From Brevibacterium sp. (GTDB taxonomy: Bacteria; Actinomycetota; Actinomycetes; Actinomycetales; Brevibacteriaceae), in assembly GCF_031179145.1 (NCBI RefSeq), contig NZ_JAPSIB010000014.1, positions 51,976-115,975 on the forward strand: 64,000 nucleotides of DNA, in the 5' to 3' direction. Position 1 is the first letter of the stretch; each line of letters begins with the position of its first letter. Position numbers and translations under genes: made by a program. Shown piece after piece: positions 1 through 7,605 of the stretch. The notes below the pieces were generated by a model that had not been told where the DNA came from, did not search any database, and worked only from the letters and a program-made list of their open reading frames with translations.

Positions 1-2
1 TG

Positions 3-86
3 AACGCTACGATCGAGGTGGAGACCGGCGACGCCGAGTCCCTGCACGCCACTCTGAAAGGACCTGGTGGATCATGGACGATCTGA
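3..86 (+). CDS. C-terminal end of an upstream gene, probably a VOC/glyoxalase-like paralogue (partial)
   Basis: Only the last 27 codons lie in the window, in the third frame, ending at the TGA at 84-86. The codons are strongly G/C at the third position, as in the real genes around it. The tail (LHATLKGPGG) closely resembles the tail of the next gene (LHARLRGPGG), so the two may be tandem paralogues. The stop lies inside the next gene: the two overlap by 13 bases, which suggests translational coupling. The family assignment rests on this short match only. Confidence 0.5.
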   Translation, partial: NATIEVETGDAESLHATLKGPGGSWTI

Positions 87-766
87 ACGACACGAACCCG
101 CAGCGGCCGACGCGCATCCCGGCGCACCTCGATCATCTGATCGTGACGGTGCCCGCGCTCGAGGAGGGCGTTGCCGAGTTCGAACGACGCACCGGGGTCC
201 GTGCCGTCGCCGGCGGTCGCCACCCGGGCAGAGGGACGGCGAACCACCTCGTCGGCCTCAAGCCCGTCGGCTGGGCTCCCGGGGCGCGCGTCTACCTCGA
301 GATCCTCGGCCCGGATCCCGCGCAGGAGCGACCGGAGGACGGGACCCTGCCCCTGGACGCGCACCTGGCCGAGGGTCTGACCCTGCAGACGTGGGCGATC
401 CACCCGCCGGCCTTCGCCGCGAAGGTGGCCGGGGCCAACACCGACGGCGTCGACTTCGGTGAGGTGATGGACATGTCGCGGGAGACCATGGACGGCATCC
501 TGCTCGAATGGCGTCTGACCAGTCGCACGCCTCTGCCGGACAAGGGCACGCAACCGTTCCTCATCGACTGGCTCGATTCGGTCCATCCCGCCGAGGCCGA
601 TCTGCCGAGCGTCGAACTCCTCGAGTTCTCGGTCGAGTCCCCGGACGTCGCAGCCACTCGCCGAGCGCTCGAGACCCTGGGTGCCGGTGACGCCGAGGTG
701 GTCGACGGTCCCGAGCATCGACTGCACGCGCGCCTGCGCGGACCGGGCGGTGAGCTCGAGCTCTGA
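74..766 (+). CDS. VOC-fold glyoxalase-like protein (Glyoxalase_3 type)
   Basis: 230 residues. The N-terminal part (residues about 17-140) begins with LDHLIVTVPALEEG, the usual opening of glyoxalase-like Glyoxalase_3 proteins, where the first His often binds metal. The C-terminal part (about 165-230) looks like a second, degenerate VOC half ending in a beta strand. No substrate can be assigned; members are annotated as ring-cleavage dioxygenase-like or glyoxalase-like. The ATG at 74 lies inside the last codons of the preceding gene, whose product has a similar tail. It is likely cytosolic, since there is no signal or membrane segment. Confidence 0.8.
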   Translation: MDDLNDTNPQRPTRIPAHLDHLIVTVPALEEGVAEFERRTGVRAVAGGRHPGRGTANHLVGLKPVGWAPGARVYLEILGPDPAQERPEDGTLPLDAHLAEGLTLQTWAIHPPAFAAKVAGANTDGVDFGEVMDMSRETMDGILLEWRLTSRTPLPDKGTQPFLIDWLDSVHPAEADLPSVELLEFSVESPDVAATRRALETLGAGDAEVVDGPEHRLHARLRGPGGELEL

Positions 767-785
767 GCGGGAGCCTCGCAAACGC

Positions 786-798
786 TAGACTCGTGCTG
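786..798 (+). promoter_or_regulatory. Leaderless-type promoter (-10 TAGACT) before the DUF3152 gene
   Basis: TAGACT at 786-791 is followed by exactly six bases and then the GTG at 798. This is the spacing expected when transcription starts at the first base of the start codon. No Shine-Dalgarno sequence is present. The same arrangement recurs at several other genes in the window. Confidence 0.55.
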
Positions 799-1538
799 TG
801 CCTTCACCTTCTAGTTCGACGTTCCCCGGCCCTGCTGTGAGACCGGCCGCTGCTGCAATGCTGGCGGCCGCGGGGCTGGTGGCGGTGAGCGCATGCGCTC
901 CGGCCGCCGAGCAGAAGCAGGAGACCCGGCCGACACCGGTGGCGGTCGAGACGCTCGCCGCTCCCACGGTGGAGACTCCGACGGCCGCACCGGTCGAAGT
1001 GACCGAGGACGACATCCCCACCGGCGGAAGCGGCGAATGGGACAGGCCGTCGCGAGAGATCGGGCCCAATCGCGACGAGGGCAGGACGTTCACCGTCGCC
1101 GTCCGCGTCGAGGACAGCCTTCCCATCGATGCCGACGAAGCGGCGGCATTCATCATGGAGACCCTGCAGGACGAACGCGGCTGGCAGGACATCGACGACG
1201 TCTCGATCGAACTCGTGGACAAGGGCCAGGATGCGATGATCAGCATCGCGAGTCCCGACACCGTCGACGCCATGTGCCTGCCGCTGCGGACGATGGGCGA
1301 ACTCTCCTGCCGCAACGGCTCCAATGTCATCCTCAATGCGAAGCGCTGGGTGAGCGCCACCGACGAGTTCGACGACCTCACGCAGTACCGCCAGTACCTC
1401 ATCAACCACGAGGTCGGGCACGCACTCGGCCACGGCCACAAGTCATGCCCCGGTCGGGGCGAGCTCGCCCCGCTCATGCAGCAGCAGACGAAGGGCCTGG
1501 GCGGCTGCAAGCCCAACGGCTGGCCCTCTCAGGGCTGA
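798..1538 (+). CDS. DUF3152 family lipoprotein, putative zinc metalloprotease
   Basis: 246 residues. Residues 1-33 form a lipoprotein signal with lipobox VSAC (Cys33). An acidic, Pro/Thr-rich linker follows to about residue 90. The C-terminal domain is of the actinobacterial DUF3152 type and carries [11 protein letters not shown] at 204-214, a perfect HExxHxxGxxH metzincin-like motif (His204, Glu205, His208, His214), then PLM as a possible Met-turn. Metalloprotease activity is inferred from this motif; substrates are unknown. It should sit on the outer face of the membrane. The GTG start fits the leaderless -10 box immediately upstream. Confidence 0.8.
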   Translation: MPSPSSSTFPGPAVRPAAAAMLAAAGLVAVSACAPAAEQKQETRPTPVAVETLAAPTVETPTAAPVEVTEDDIPTGGSGEWDRPSREIGPNRDEGRTFTVAVRVEDSLPIDADEAAAFIMETLQDERGWQDIDDVSIELVDKGQDAMISIASPDTVDAMCLPLRTMGELSCRNGSNVILNAKRWVSATDEFDDLTQYRQYLINHEVGHALGHGHKSCPGRGELAPLMQQQTKGLGGCKPNGWPSQG

Positions 1539-1569
1539 CGTCCACCATCATGGAGGTCGGCCCAGGTCA

Positions 1570-1606
1570 TCCTGCTGAGGGCAGAACCTGACCGCTGAGG
1601 GCAGAA
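1570..1606 (+). promoter_or_regulatory. Tandem PopR-like operator boxes upstream of the clp pair
   Basis: The 13-base sequence GCTGAGGGCAGAA occurs at 1574-1586 and again at 1594-1606, a 20-base period of about two helical turns. The first copy extends to a partial palindrome at 1570-1586 (TCCTGCT GAG GGCAGAA); the second keeps only the right half well. From memory, the Streptomyces PopR site is TTCTGCC-N3-GGCAGAA. A related palindrome precedes the regulator gene at 3380-3396. Function as an activator site is inferred. Confidence 0.6.
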
Positions 1607-1646
1607 AGGGCTTCTGAGCCCCCGGCTTCACTGTCACTGTGGAGGC

Positions 1647-2381
1647 ATGAATACGCAGACCGCAACCCCACCGACCACCCCGCCGCTCCTCCCGACATGG
1701 ACCGACACCGACGAGAAGTCCACGGTGACGCCCATCCCCGAATCCCAGCGGATGCTCTACGCCTACCGCTCCGTGGTCTTCAACGGGGAGCTGCGCGACG
1801 AGAACGGCATGGAGATCGTCTCCCGCCTCATCCTGCTCAGCGCCGAGGACCCGCATGCCGACATCTTCCTCTGGATCAACTCACCCGGCGGGTCGGTGCC
1901 GATGATGCACGCGATCGCCGATGTGATCGACACCCTCCCCAACGACGTCGTCACCATTGCCTTCGGTTGGGCCGCCTCGGCGGGGCAGTTCGTCCTCACG
2001 ATGGGAACGCCTGGCAAGCGGGTGGCGCTGCCCCACGCACGCATCCTCCTCCATCAGGGGTCGTCCGGGATCGGCGGTGCGGCCGCCGACATCGAACTGC
2101 AGGGTGACGACCTGCGCGAAGTCCGGGACTCGGTCCTCCGCAGGATCGCCGAGGCGACGGGGCAGAGCTACGACCGCATCTTCGCCGATTCCCTGCGCGA
2201 CAAATGGTTCTCGGCGAGTCAGGCACTCGACTATGGACTCATCGATCGCATCGTGAACTCACCCGCCGATCTGTTCGGCTCGATCGGTCGCGGCATCCAT
2301 CCAGGTCCGGCGTCGACCACTGCCGCATCCCCGGGGACAGGGACCAAAATCCGCCCCGCCTCGAACGGAGCGACATCATGA
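1647..2381 (+). CDS. clpP: ATP-dependent Clp protease proteolytic subunit, catalytically complete (ClpP3-like)
   Basis: 244 residues. The ClpP fold starts near residue 35; an extra Pro/Thr-rich N-terminus of about 30 residues and a Ser/Thr-rich tail after about 208 flank it. The triad is intact: Ser111 in GWAASAG, His136 in LLHQG and Asp185 in LRDKW, spaced 25 and 49 residues apart as in E. coli ClpP. It would form the chamber that degrades substrates fed by a Clp ATPase. Its stop overlaps the start of the next, inactive paralogue (ATGA), so the two are probably co-translated. The pair resembles the Streptomyces clpP3-clpP4 operon rather than the housekeeping clpP1P2, which is not in this window. 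Confidence 0.92.
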   Translation: MNTQTATPPTTPPLLPTWTDTDEKSTVTPIPESQRMLYAYRSVVFNGELRDENGMEIVSRLILLSAEDPHADIFLWINSPGGSVPMMHAIADVIDTLPNDVVTIAFGWAASAGQFVLTMGTPGKRVALPHARILLHQGSSGIGGAAADIELQGDDLREVRDSVLRRIAEATGQSYDRIFADSLRDKWFSASQALDYGLIDRIVNSPADLFGSIGRGIHPGPASTTAASPGTGTKIRPASNGATS

Positions 2382-2959
2382 GCCAGTACACGATCCCGCA
2401 CGTCGTCGACCGTTCGGGCAACAGTGAGAAGATCGTCGACGTCTACTCCCACCTGCTCGGGAACCGGATCATCTACCTCGGCGTCCCGATCGATGACGGC
2501 GTCGCGAACACCGTCATCGCGCAGCTTCTCCACTGTGAGTCGACGAGCCAGGAGCTGCCCATCCACATGTACATCAATTCCCCGGGCGGATCCCTGACGG
2601 CCATGACCGCCGTCTACGACGCGATGCAGCACGTCCGGGCGCCGGTGGCGACCACGTGTGTGGGCCAGGCGGCCGCCGATGCGGCGGTGCTGCTTGCCGC
2701 GGGTGAGCCCGGGCAGCGCTCGATGCTCGCACACGCTCGGGCGGTGCTGCGCCAACCCCACGCCGAGGCGGCCCGCGGAACAATCCCCGACCTCATCGTC
2801 GCCGCCGACGAGATCGTGCGGCAGCGACGTGAAGTCGAGGAGATGCTCGCCGCCGACACCGGACGAACCGTCGAGCAGATCCACGCCGACCTCGACCGTG
2901 ATCTGGTCCTGACTGCCCGGGCGGCCAAGGAGTTCGGCCTCGTCGACCAGGTCCTCTGA
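2378..2959 (+). CDS. Catalytically dead ClpP paralogue (ClpR-like), partner of the preceding ClpP
   Basis: 193 residues, start ATG at 2378 in an ATGA overlap with clpP. The ClpP fold is clear (MYINSPGGSLTA, then CVGQAA), but the nucleophile position reads CVGQAAADAA instead of GQAASAA, giving Ala100. The histidine position reads VLRQP instead of IHQP, giving Arg125. Only the Asp (Asp175 in DLDRDLVL) remains. The fold-supporting residues are otherwise kept, so this looks like a maintained structural subunit rather than a decayed gene. It probably forms a mixed ring with the active ClpP, as cyanobacterial and plastid ClpR do; that role is inferred. Confidence 0.85.
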   Translation: MSQYTIPHVVDRSGNSEKIVDVYSHLLGNRIIYLGVPIDDGVANTVIAQLLHCESTSQELPIHMYINSPGGSLTAMTAVYDAMQHVRAPVATTCVGQAAADAAVLLAAGEPGQRSMLAHARAVLRQPHAEAARGTIPDLIVAADEIVRQRREVEEMLAADTGRTVEQIHADLDRDLVLTARAAKEFGLVDQVL

Positions 2960-2992
2960 CTTCAGACGGCGGGTGCTTCGTGCTCCAGGCGC

Positions 2993-3340
2993 TCACGCCG
3001 CGAGCGACAGCCGGGCCTGGCCGGAGGCGGGCATCGGCGTCGGCGTCATCGTCGACGAGAGATTCGAGAGATTCGCCAGCTCCAGCTGCAGCGAACCGCG
3101 CTGGATGCCGACCGCCACGAGCATGAGAACCTGCGGGAGGACGAGGCCGAGGACGACCGCGATCGCTTCGATGACCTCGGACGAGGGATCCTTGAGTCCG
3201 CGTTCGACCTCGGAGAGGTACTGCGTGGAGACGCCGGATCGCTCGGACACCTGCGCGAGAGTCAGGCCCAGCTCGGTCCTGCGCAGTCGCAGGACCCGAC
3301 CCAGTGCTTCGCGCAGCAGTGGCGGCTGATGAACGTCCAT
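2993..3340 (-). CDS. PopR/ClgR-type XRE regulator with C-terminal Leu-Ala-Ala
   Basis: 115 residues from the ATG at 3340; an in-frame start further upstream (3427) adds 29 Arg-rich residues unlike the family and would cover the operator. Residues about 10-70 are a Cro/CI helix-turn-helix close to ClgR/PopR (SERSGVSTQYLSEVERG). The protein ends RLSLAA; in Streptomyces, PopR turnover by ClpP1P2 depends on its terminal Ala-Ala (from memory). It converges on the clpP pair, and a shared palindrome lies before both. This suggests it activates the clp pair and is itself a Clp substrate. ClgR rather than PopR is possible, but this location favours PopR. Confidence 0.8.
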   Translation of the reverse strand: MDVHQPPLLREALGRVLRLRRTELGLTLAQVSERSGVSTQYLSEVERGLKDPSSEVIEAIAVVLGLVLPQVLMLVAVGIQRGSLQLELANLSNLSSTMTPTPMPASGQARLSLAA

Positions 3341-3379
3341 GAAGCGAGCATAGGGTCCGCGGCACCGCGAGGCGAGGCT

Positions 3380-3396
3380 TTCTGCTCTGAGCAGAC
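3380..3396 (-). promoter_or_regulatory. PopR-like palindrome upstream of the regulator gene
   Basis: TTCTGCT CTG AGCAGAC. The inner 15 bases (3381-3395) are a perfect inverted repeat around one central base. It matches the box upstream of clpP in its TCTGCt and GCAGA halves and three-base spacer. It lies 40-56 bases upstream of the regulator's ATG, where autoregulation would act. Binding is inferred. Confidence 0.55.
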
Positions 3397-3481
3397 GGAC
3401 CCGAGCCCCACCTCGGCGAGTGGGCATCCCGTCGTCATTCTGCGACGACCATGACGTCCGCGTTTCCCCATCTCCGCAAAG

Positions 3482-3500
3482 TTAAGTTAGCCTTGCCTAT
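3482..3500 (+). promoter_or_regulatory. DtxR/IdeR iron box
   Basis: The 19 bases TTAAGTTAGCCTTGCCTAT match the classical DtxR/IdeR consensus TTAGGTTAGCCTAACCTAA at 15 of 19 positions. The site is 44 bases upstream of a siderophore-binding lipoprotein, so iron-dependent repression of that gene is expected. Confidence 0.75.
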
Positions 3501-3543
3501 GTAAACCGGGAATGGGCCCGGTTCCCATCGACGAAAGGCAAGA

Positions 3544-4572
3544 ATGACAGTTCAACTCATCCGCCGAGCCGCGGCAGCAGGCGCGGCCCTTGCGCTGGCC
3601 CTCTCCGTGAGCGCGTGCAGTCAGAACGAACACGCAACCGAGAAGGCCGCGAATTCCGGCTTCACCCCCGTGACGATCGAGCACGCATTCGGCAAGGCAG
3701 TCATCGAGAAGGAGCCCGAGCGGGTCGTCACGCTCGGCCAGGGCTCGGCCGAGACCGCCATCGCACTGGGCAAGACGCCGGTCGGGATGGAGTCCTACCC
3801 GTGGGGCAGCGACGACACCGGCTACCTGCCGTGGATCCACGAGGCCGTGACGAAGGCCGGGGACAAGCTGCCCGAACAGTTCCAGGGCGCCACCGAACTC
3901 GACGTCGAGAAGATCGCGGAGCTCGACCCCGACGTCATCCTCGCTCCCTGGTCGGGCATCACCCCCGAGCAGTACAAGCAGCTCGATGCGATCGCCCCGA
4001 CCGTCGCCTACCCCAAGCAGCCGTGGACGATCGAATGGGATCAGCAGATCACGACGATCGGGAAGGCGCTGGGCGAGGAGCCCGAATCCGAGGAGCTCGT
4101 CCAGGACATCAAGAAGCAGTTCGCCGAGGCGAAGCGTCCCGAATACGAGGGCCTGACCTTCTCCTACATCTACAACAACGGGCCCGGCACCCTCGGCGTC
4201 TTCTACCCCGACGAGCAGCGTGTCGCGATGGTCTCCGCACTCGGCCTGAAACCGGACCCGGTCATCGAGACCCTGAAGAAGGACTTTGACGCGCCGGGCA
4301 CCGACTCCGCCCTCATCGGGCTGGAGAACGCCGACAAGCTGAAGAACTCGGACCTCATCTTCACCTTCTACTCCGATCCCGCGAGCAGGAAGAAGATCGA
4401 GTCCCAGAGCGTCTACTCGAACATCCCGGCCATCAAGTCCGGGGCCGTCGTCGCCCCGGAGGACCAGGCGTTCGTCACCGGATCGTCGATCATCAACCCG
4501 CTGACCGTGCCGTGGGCACTCGAGCGCTACGTGCCGATGATCGACGAGGCCGTGAAGAAGGCGAAGGGGTAG
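3544..4572 (+). CDS. Iron-siderophore ABC transporter substrate-binding lipoprotein
   Basis: 342 residues. Signal peptide with lipobox SVSAC (Cys25), then a FepB/FecB-type periplasmic binding fold (about residues 40-335) containing PERVVTLGQGSAETAIALG and ELDVEKIAELDPDVILA. It would capture ferric siderophore at the outer face of the membrane and pass it to an ABC permease. No permease or ATPase is adjacent: the next gene is unrelated and on the other strand, so this is an orphan binding protein that must use a transporter encoded elsewhere. The DtxR-like box upstream implies induction by iron starvation. Confidence 0.9.
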   Translation: MTVQLIRRAAAAGAALALALSVSACSQNEHATEKAANSGFTPVTIEHAFGKAVIEKEPERVVTLGQGSAETAIALGKTPVGMESYPWGSDDTGYLPWIHEAVTKAGDKLPEQFQGATELDVEKIAELDPDVILAPWSGITPEQYKQLDAIAPTVAYPKQPWTIEWDQQITTIGKALGEEPESEELVQDIKKQFAEAKRPEYEGLTFSYIYNNGPGTLGVFYPDEQRVAMVSALGLKPDPVIETLKKDFDAPGTDSALIGLENADKLKNSDLIFTFYSDPASRKKIESQSVYSNIPAIKSGAVVAPEDQAFVTGSSIINPLTVPWALERYVPMIDEAVKKAKG

Positions 4573-4597
4573 AAGCGGCCAGAGCGCGCTCCGACGC

Positions 4598-6058
4598 TCA
4601 GTCGAGCGCGCTCAGCTTCTTCCACTCGTCCCAGTCGTAGACCCAGTCGGAGATGTCGCTGGCCTTGGTCGACAGGTCCACCGAGGAGCCCTTGATGACG
4701 ACGGGATCCCCGTAGATGGCGGTGTCGTAGTACTCCTTGGCCCGCGCCGTGCTCAGGTTGATGCAGCCGTGGGAGACGTTGCGCGAACCCTGCGCACCGG
4801 TCGACCACGGAGCGGCATGGACGAATTCGCCGTTGTTGTGGATGCGCACCGCCCACTGGGTCGGGGTCTCGTAGTCCCAGCGCTCCGAGGTCATCGTGTA
4901 GTTCGGATGCTTCGACATCACGACGTGGATGCCGTTGTACGACGGTGCCTGGGGCGAGCCGAGCGAGGTCGGGAAGTTCATGATCTCCTTGCCCTCGCGG
5001 GTGACGACCATGCGATGGGTCTTGGCGCTCGCCTCGACGATCTGCTCGCGGCCGATCTCGAAGTCGATCGTCAGATCGTTCCCGCCGACCCGGCTCTTGG
5101 CCGTCGGGACGTTCTTCAGTGGAGCGTCGACGGAGACCTTGGAGTGGGCGGGCCAATACTCCTTGGGGCGGAAGTGCAGCCGCGACTGCGGATCGTCGGG
5201 CAGCCACGCCCACGAGCCCTCGACCGTGCGTTCCTTCCCGTCCTCGTCCGCGACCTCGACCGAGAGGCGGCGCTCGACGTCGTCGCGGTACTTCTTCGAC
5301 ACGGTCGAGGCGAACGTGAGGATGATCGGAGCGGCCACGCCGACCGTCTGATCGTCGGAGAGGACCGTGCGCACCGCCATCGCCGAGGCATCGGTGTCCG
5401 TGACCTTGACCGCCGAGGTGAACTCGTGCTCCTGCCCGTCGGGCGTCGTGGCCGTGGCGGTGAGTTCGTAGGTGCTGTCGGCGACGAGATCGTACTCGGA
5501 GATCCACTGGGCGGACTCCGGCGGTGCCGAGATCTCGTCGGAGTCGTCCTCTGAGGAGCCTTCCGTCGGGGTGGACGTGGATTCGGCGGACGGCGACTCG
5601 ACCGGAGTCGACGACCCCGCCTTCGCCTCGTCATCCGACTCGGGGTCGAGGGAGGTTCCGGAGGCGTCGAGGAACACGCCGGGATCGGCGCTCATGCGGG
5701 GATGGTCGGCATCGCTGAAGCTGATACCGGTCAGCTCGGCGCCTTCGACGCTGAAGCTGATGCGTCTGCCGGGTTCGAGGTCGACCTCGGCGCCGGTCTT
5801 CACGACCTCACCGATCGGCTGGGCAGTGGCCGTGCTCGAGGGAGACGAAGTCGCTTCGGCGGTCGAGCCCGAAGCCGCTGAGTCCGCCGGGTCCGCGTCG
5901 TCGACATCGGCGATCCGGAAGACCGGGTGGGGGGAGGCCTGAGAGGTTGCCGCTTCCTTGCGGGTGGAGTCAGGGTCGGAGTCCGACGGCGTGCATGCGG
6001 CGAGAAGCGCCACTGCTGCGAGAGCAGCGACGGTCCCGCGGAATTTCGTGGGTGACAA
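4598..6058 (-). CDS. L,D-transpeptidase lipoprotein (LdtMt2-like)
   Basis: 486 residues from the TTG at 6058, chosen because AGGA lies eight bases upstream and it gives a clean lipoprotein signal (MSPTKFRG, then LLAACTPS). An ATG at 6103 would add 15 atypical residues and lacks a ribosome site. After a Ser/Thr/acidic linker come immunoglobulin-like regions, then the YkuD domain with HAAPWSTGAQGSRNVSHGCI; Cys432 in SHGCIN is the nucleophile. It makes 3-3 peptide cross-links in peptidoglycan on the outer side of the membrane. The long linker between Cys lipid anchor and catalytic domain spans the wall. It is convergent with the siderophore gene and monocistronic. Confidence 0.9.
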   Translation of the reverse strand: MSPTKFRGTVAALAAVALLAACTPSDSDPDSTRKEAATSQASPHPVFRIADVDDADPADSAASGSTAEATSSPSSTATAQPIGEVVKTGAEVDLEPGRRISFSVEGAELTGISFSDADHPRMSADPGVFLDASGTSLDPESDDEAKAGSSTPVESPSAESTSTPTEGSSEDDSDEISAPPESAQWISEYDLVADSTYELTATATTPDGQEHEFTSAVKVTDTDASAMAVRTVLSDDQTVGVAAPIILTFASTVSKKYRDDVERRLSVEVADEDGKERTVEGSWAWLPDDPQSRLHFRPKEYWPAHSKVSVDAPLKNVPTAKSRVGGNDLTIDFEIGREQIVEASAKTHRMVVTREGKEIMNFPTSLGSPQAPSYNGIHVVMSKHPNYTMTSERWDYETPTQWAVRIHNNGEFVHAAPWSTGAQGSRNVSHGCINLSTARAKEYYDTAIYGDPVVIKGSSVDLSTKASDISDWVYDWDEWKKLSALD

Positions 6059-6244
6059 TACCGGGATCCTCGTTCGAACAGGGAAATGCAGACTGCATTC
6101 CATGGTAATGATCGTCGATCACGCTGGTAGTCAGAAAAGTGAGGAATGACGGCGCAACTCTTCGGTAACTCCAGAACGGACCACGGCTGACCTGGGAGGA
6201 AGTGCGCGGGTGATGTTGTGGAATTGTGATCTGGGAATAGAGGA

Positions 6245-6327
6245 CTCCCCGTGCACCCGCCAGAGCTCGCTTACCCTTGCTGCCTTCCGGCCCTGGGGGA
6301 GTTCACAAGATGACGCCGCACGGGGAG
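6245..6327 (-). ncRNA. ffs: Signal recognition particle RNA, small bacterial type (4.5S)
   Basis: On the minus strand the sequence contains GGGCCGGAAGGCAGCAAGGG, the conserved SRP domain IV hairpin that binds Ffh. The ends close as a perfect stem, CTCCCCGTGC at 6245-6254 with GCACGGGGAG at 6318-6327. The RNA guides co-translational membrane targeting. In many actinobacteria ffs lies near dnaX; here they are about 22 kb apart. Mature ends may differ by a few bases. Confidence 0.92.
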
Positions 6328-6336
6328 CCGTCGATC

Positions 6337-6366
6337 AGTCTAGTCGAGACCCTCGGCGGGACACAA
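6337..6366 (-). promoter_or_regulatory. Promoter of the SRP RNA
   Basis: On the minus strand, TTGTGT (6366-6361) and TAGACT (6342-6337) are separated by 18 bases. The -10 ends about 9 bases before the RNA's closing stem. Both hexamers fit a housekeeping actinobacterial promoter. Confidence 0.55.
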
Positions 6367-6487
6367 AACGAGACTGCCCGGACGCCTCGGCGGGGACCGT
6401 TATGGGGTCGTGACTGTCTCCTGCCTCGGTTCCCGACAACGCCTGTATAGGGTGGGTCTGACTCATCCCCGCTCCCCACGAGGAACC

Positions 6488-7603
6488 ATGACCGTCTTTC
6501 GTCGCATCATCCTGCCCCTCGCCTTCCTCTTCGTTCTCGTCGTCATCGCCGCGCTGCTTGCCTGGATCGCGTTCAAACCGACCGCAGGGGACTCCTTCGA
6601 TGACCTCGATGCGACCGGAACACCCGAAGCGTCGGTGGTGACCGCCGAGCGCGGAAGCATCTCGAACACCTTGGAGCTCAAAGGCACGATCGCCGTCGAC
6701 GCGCCGACCGCGGTGAAGGCGAAGCACGACGGCAAGGTCAATCACCTCTTCGTCGAACCCGGCGACGAGGTACTCGAAGGCGCCGAGCTCTTCCAGGTCG
6801 TCACCGAGGGCGCCGCCGAGGCACCTGCCGAACCCAGCGGAACCGCGACGGAGGAGGGCGGTTCGGGCGAGGAGGAGGCGAGCGCCGGCAGCCCGGAACC
6901 TTCCCGGCTCCGCTATCACACGGTCGTGGCGCCCGACGATGGAACCGTCGGTGACTTCCAGATCGAACTGGGCGACTCCGTGTCCGCGGATACCGAGGTC
7001 ACCGAGCTGCGGAAGCGGTCGTTCACGGCCAGGGCGGCCATCGAGCCCGCCGATCTCTACCGGATCCCCCAGCTGCCGGAGACCGCTGCGATCACGATCA
7101 CCGACGGACCGAAGCCCTTCGACTGCGAGAAGCTGCGGCTCGACCAGGGCGACGGCACGGTGCGCGGCAGCGCTGCCGGGACACCCGGCGGTGCAGATGG
7201 CGAGTCGCCAGCCCCCGAGGGCTCGGGTTCCGGCGACTCCTCTGAGGGGCCGCAGCTGACCTGCACGATCCCTTCGACGGTGACGGTCTACAACAATCTT
7301 GCCCTGACCATGGTGGTCGAAGCCGGATCTGTCGAGGATGCAATCGTCGTCCCGGTCACCGCGGTGCGCGGTCTCACCGACGCCGGCACCGTGTGGGTCG
7401 TCGACGAGACCGGTGCCTCCCAGGAGCGCGAGATCGAAGTCGGACTCAACGACGGCGCGATGGTCGAGGTGAAGAAGGGCCTGGAGGAGGGCGAGCAGAT
7501 CGAGGAGTTCGTTCCCGGCACCGAGCCCGACGCCGCAGAGATGGACGGCCAGGGGGATATCGGCGACATGGGCGTCGAATACGGGGAAGGCGGCGGGTTC
7601 TGA
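6488..7603 (+). CDS. HlyD/MacA-like efflux adaptor subunit
   Basis: 371 residues from the ATG at 6488. One N-terminal membrane segment (about 6-29) is followed by a split biotinyl-lipoyl-like domain (about 55-105 and 130-165, joined by an acidic Ala/Gly-rich insert) and a beta-barrel region; the tail is acidic and Gly-rich. In Gram-positive bacteria such adaptors couple ABC permeases to export of peptides or drugs. The ATP-binding subunit starts two bases after its stop and the permease follows with an overlap, so the three form one MacAB-type operon. Substrate unknown. Confidence 0.83.
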   Translation: MTVFRRIILPLAFLFVLVVIAALLAWIAFKPTAGDSFDDLDATGTPEASVVTAERGSISNTLELKGTIAVDAPTAVKAKHDGKVNHLFVEPGDEVLEGAELFQVVTEGAAEAPAEPSGTATEEGGSGEEEASAGSPEPSRLRYHTVVAPDDGTVGDFQIELGDSVSADTEVTELRKRSFTARAAIEPADLYRIPQLPETAAITITDGPKPFDCEKLRLDQGDGTVRGSAAGTPGGADGESPAPEGSGSGDSSEGPQLTCTIPSTVTVYNNLALTMVVEAGSVEDAIVVPVTAVRGLTDAGTVWVVDETGASQEREIEVGLNDGAMVEVKKGLEEGEQIEEFVPGTEPDAAEMDGQGDIGDMGVEYGEGGGF

Positions 7604-7605
7604 GC

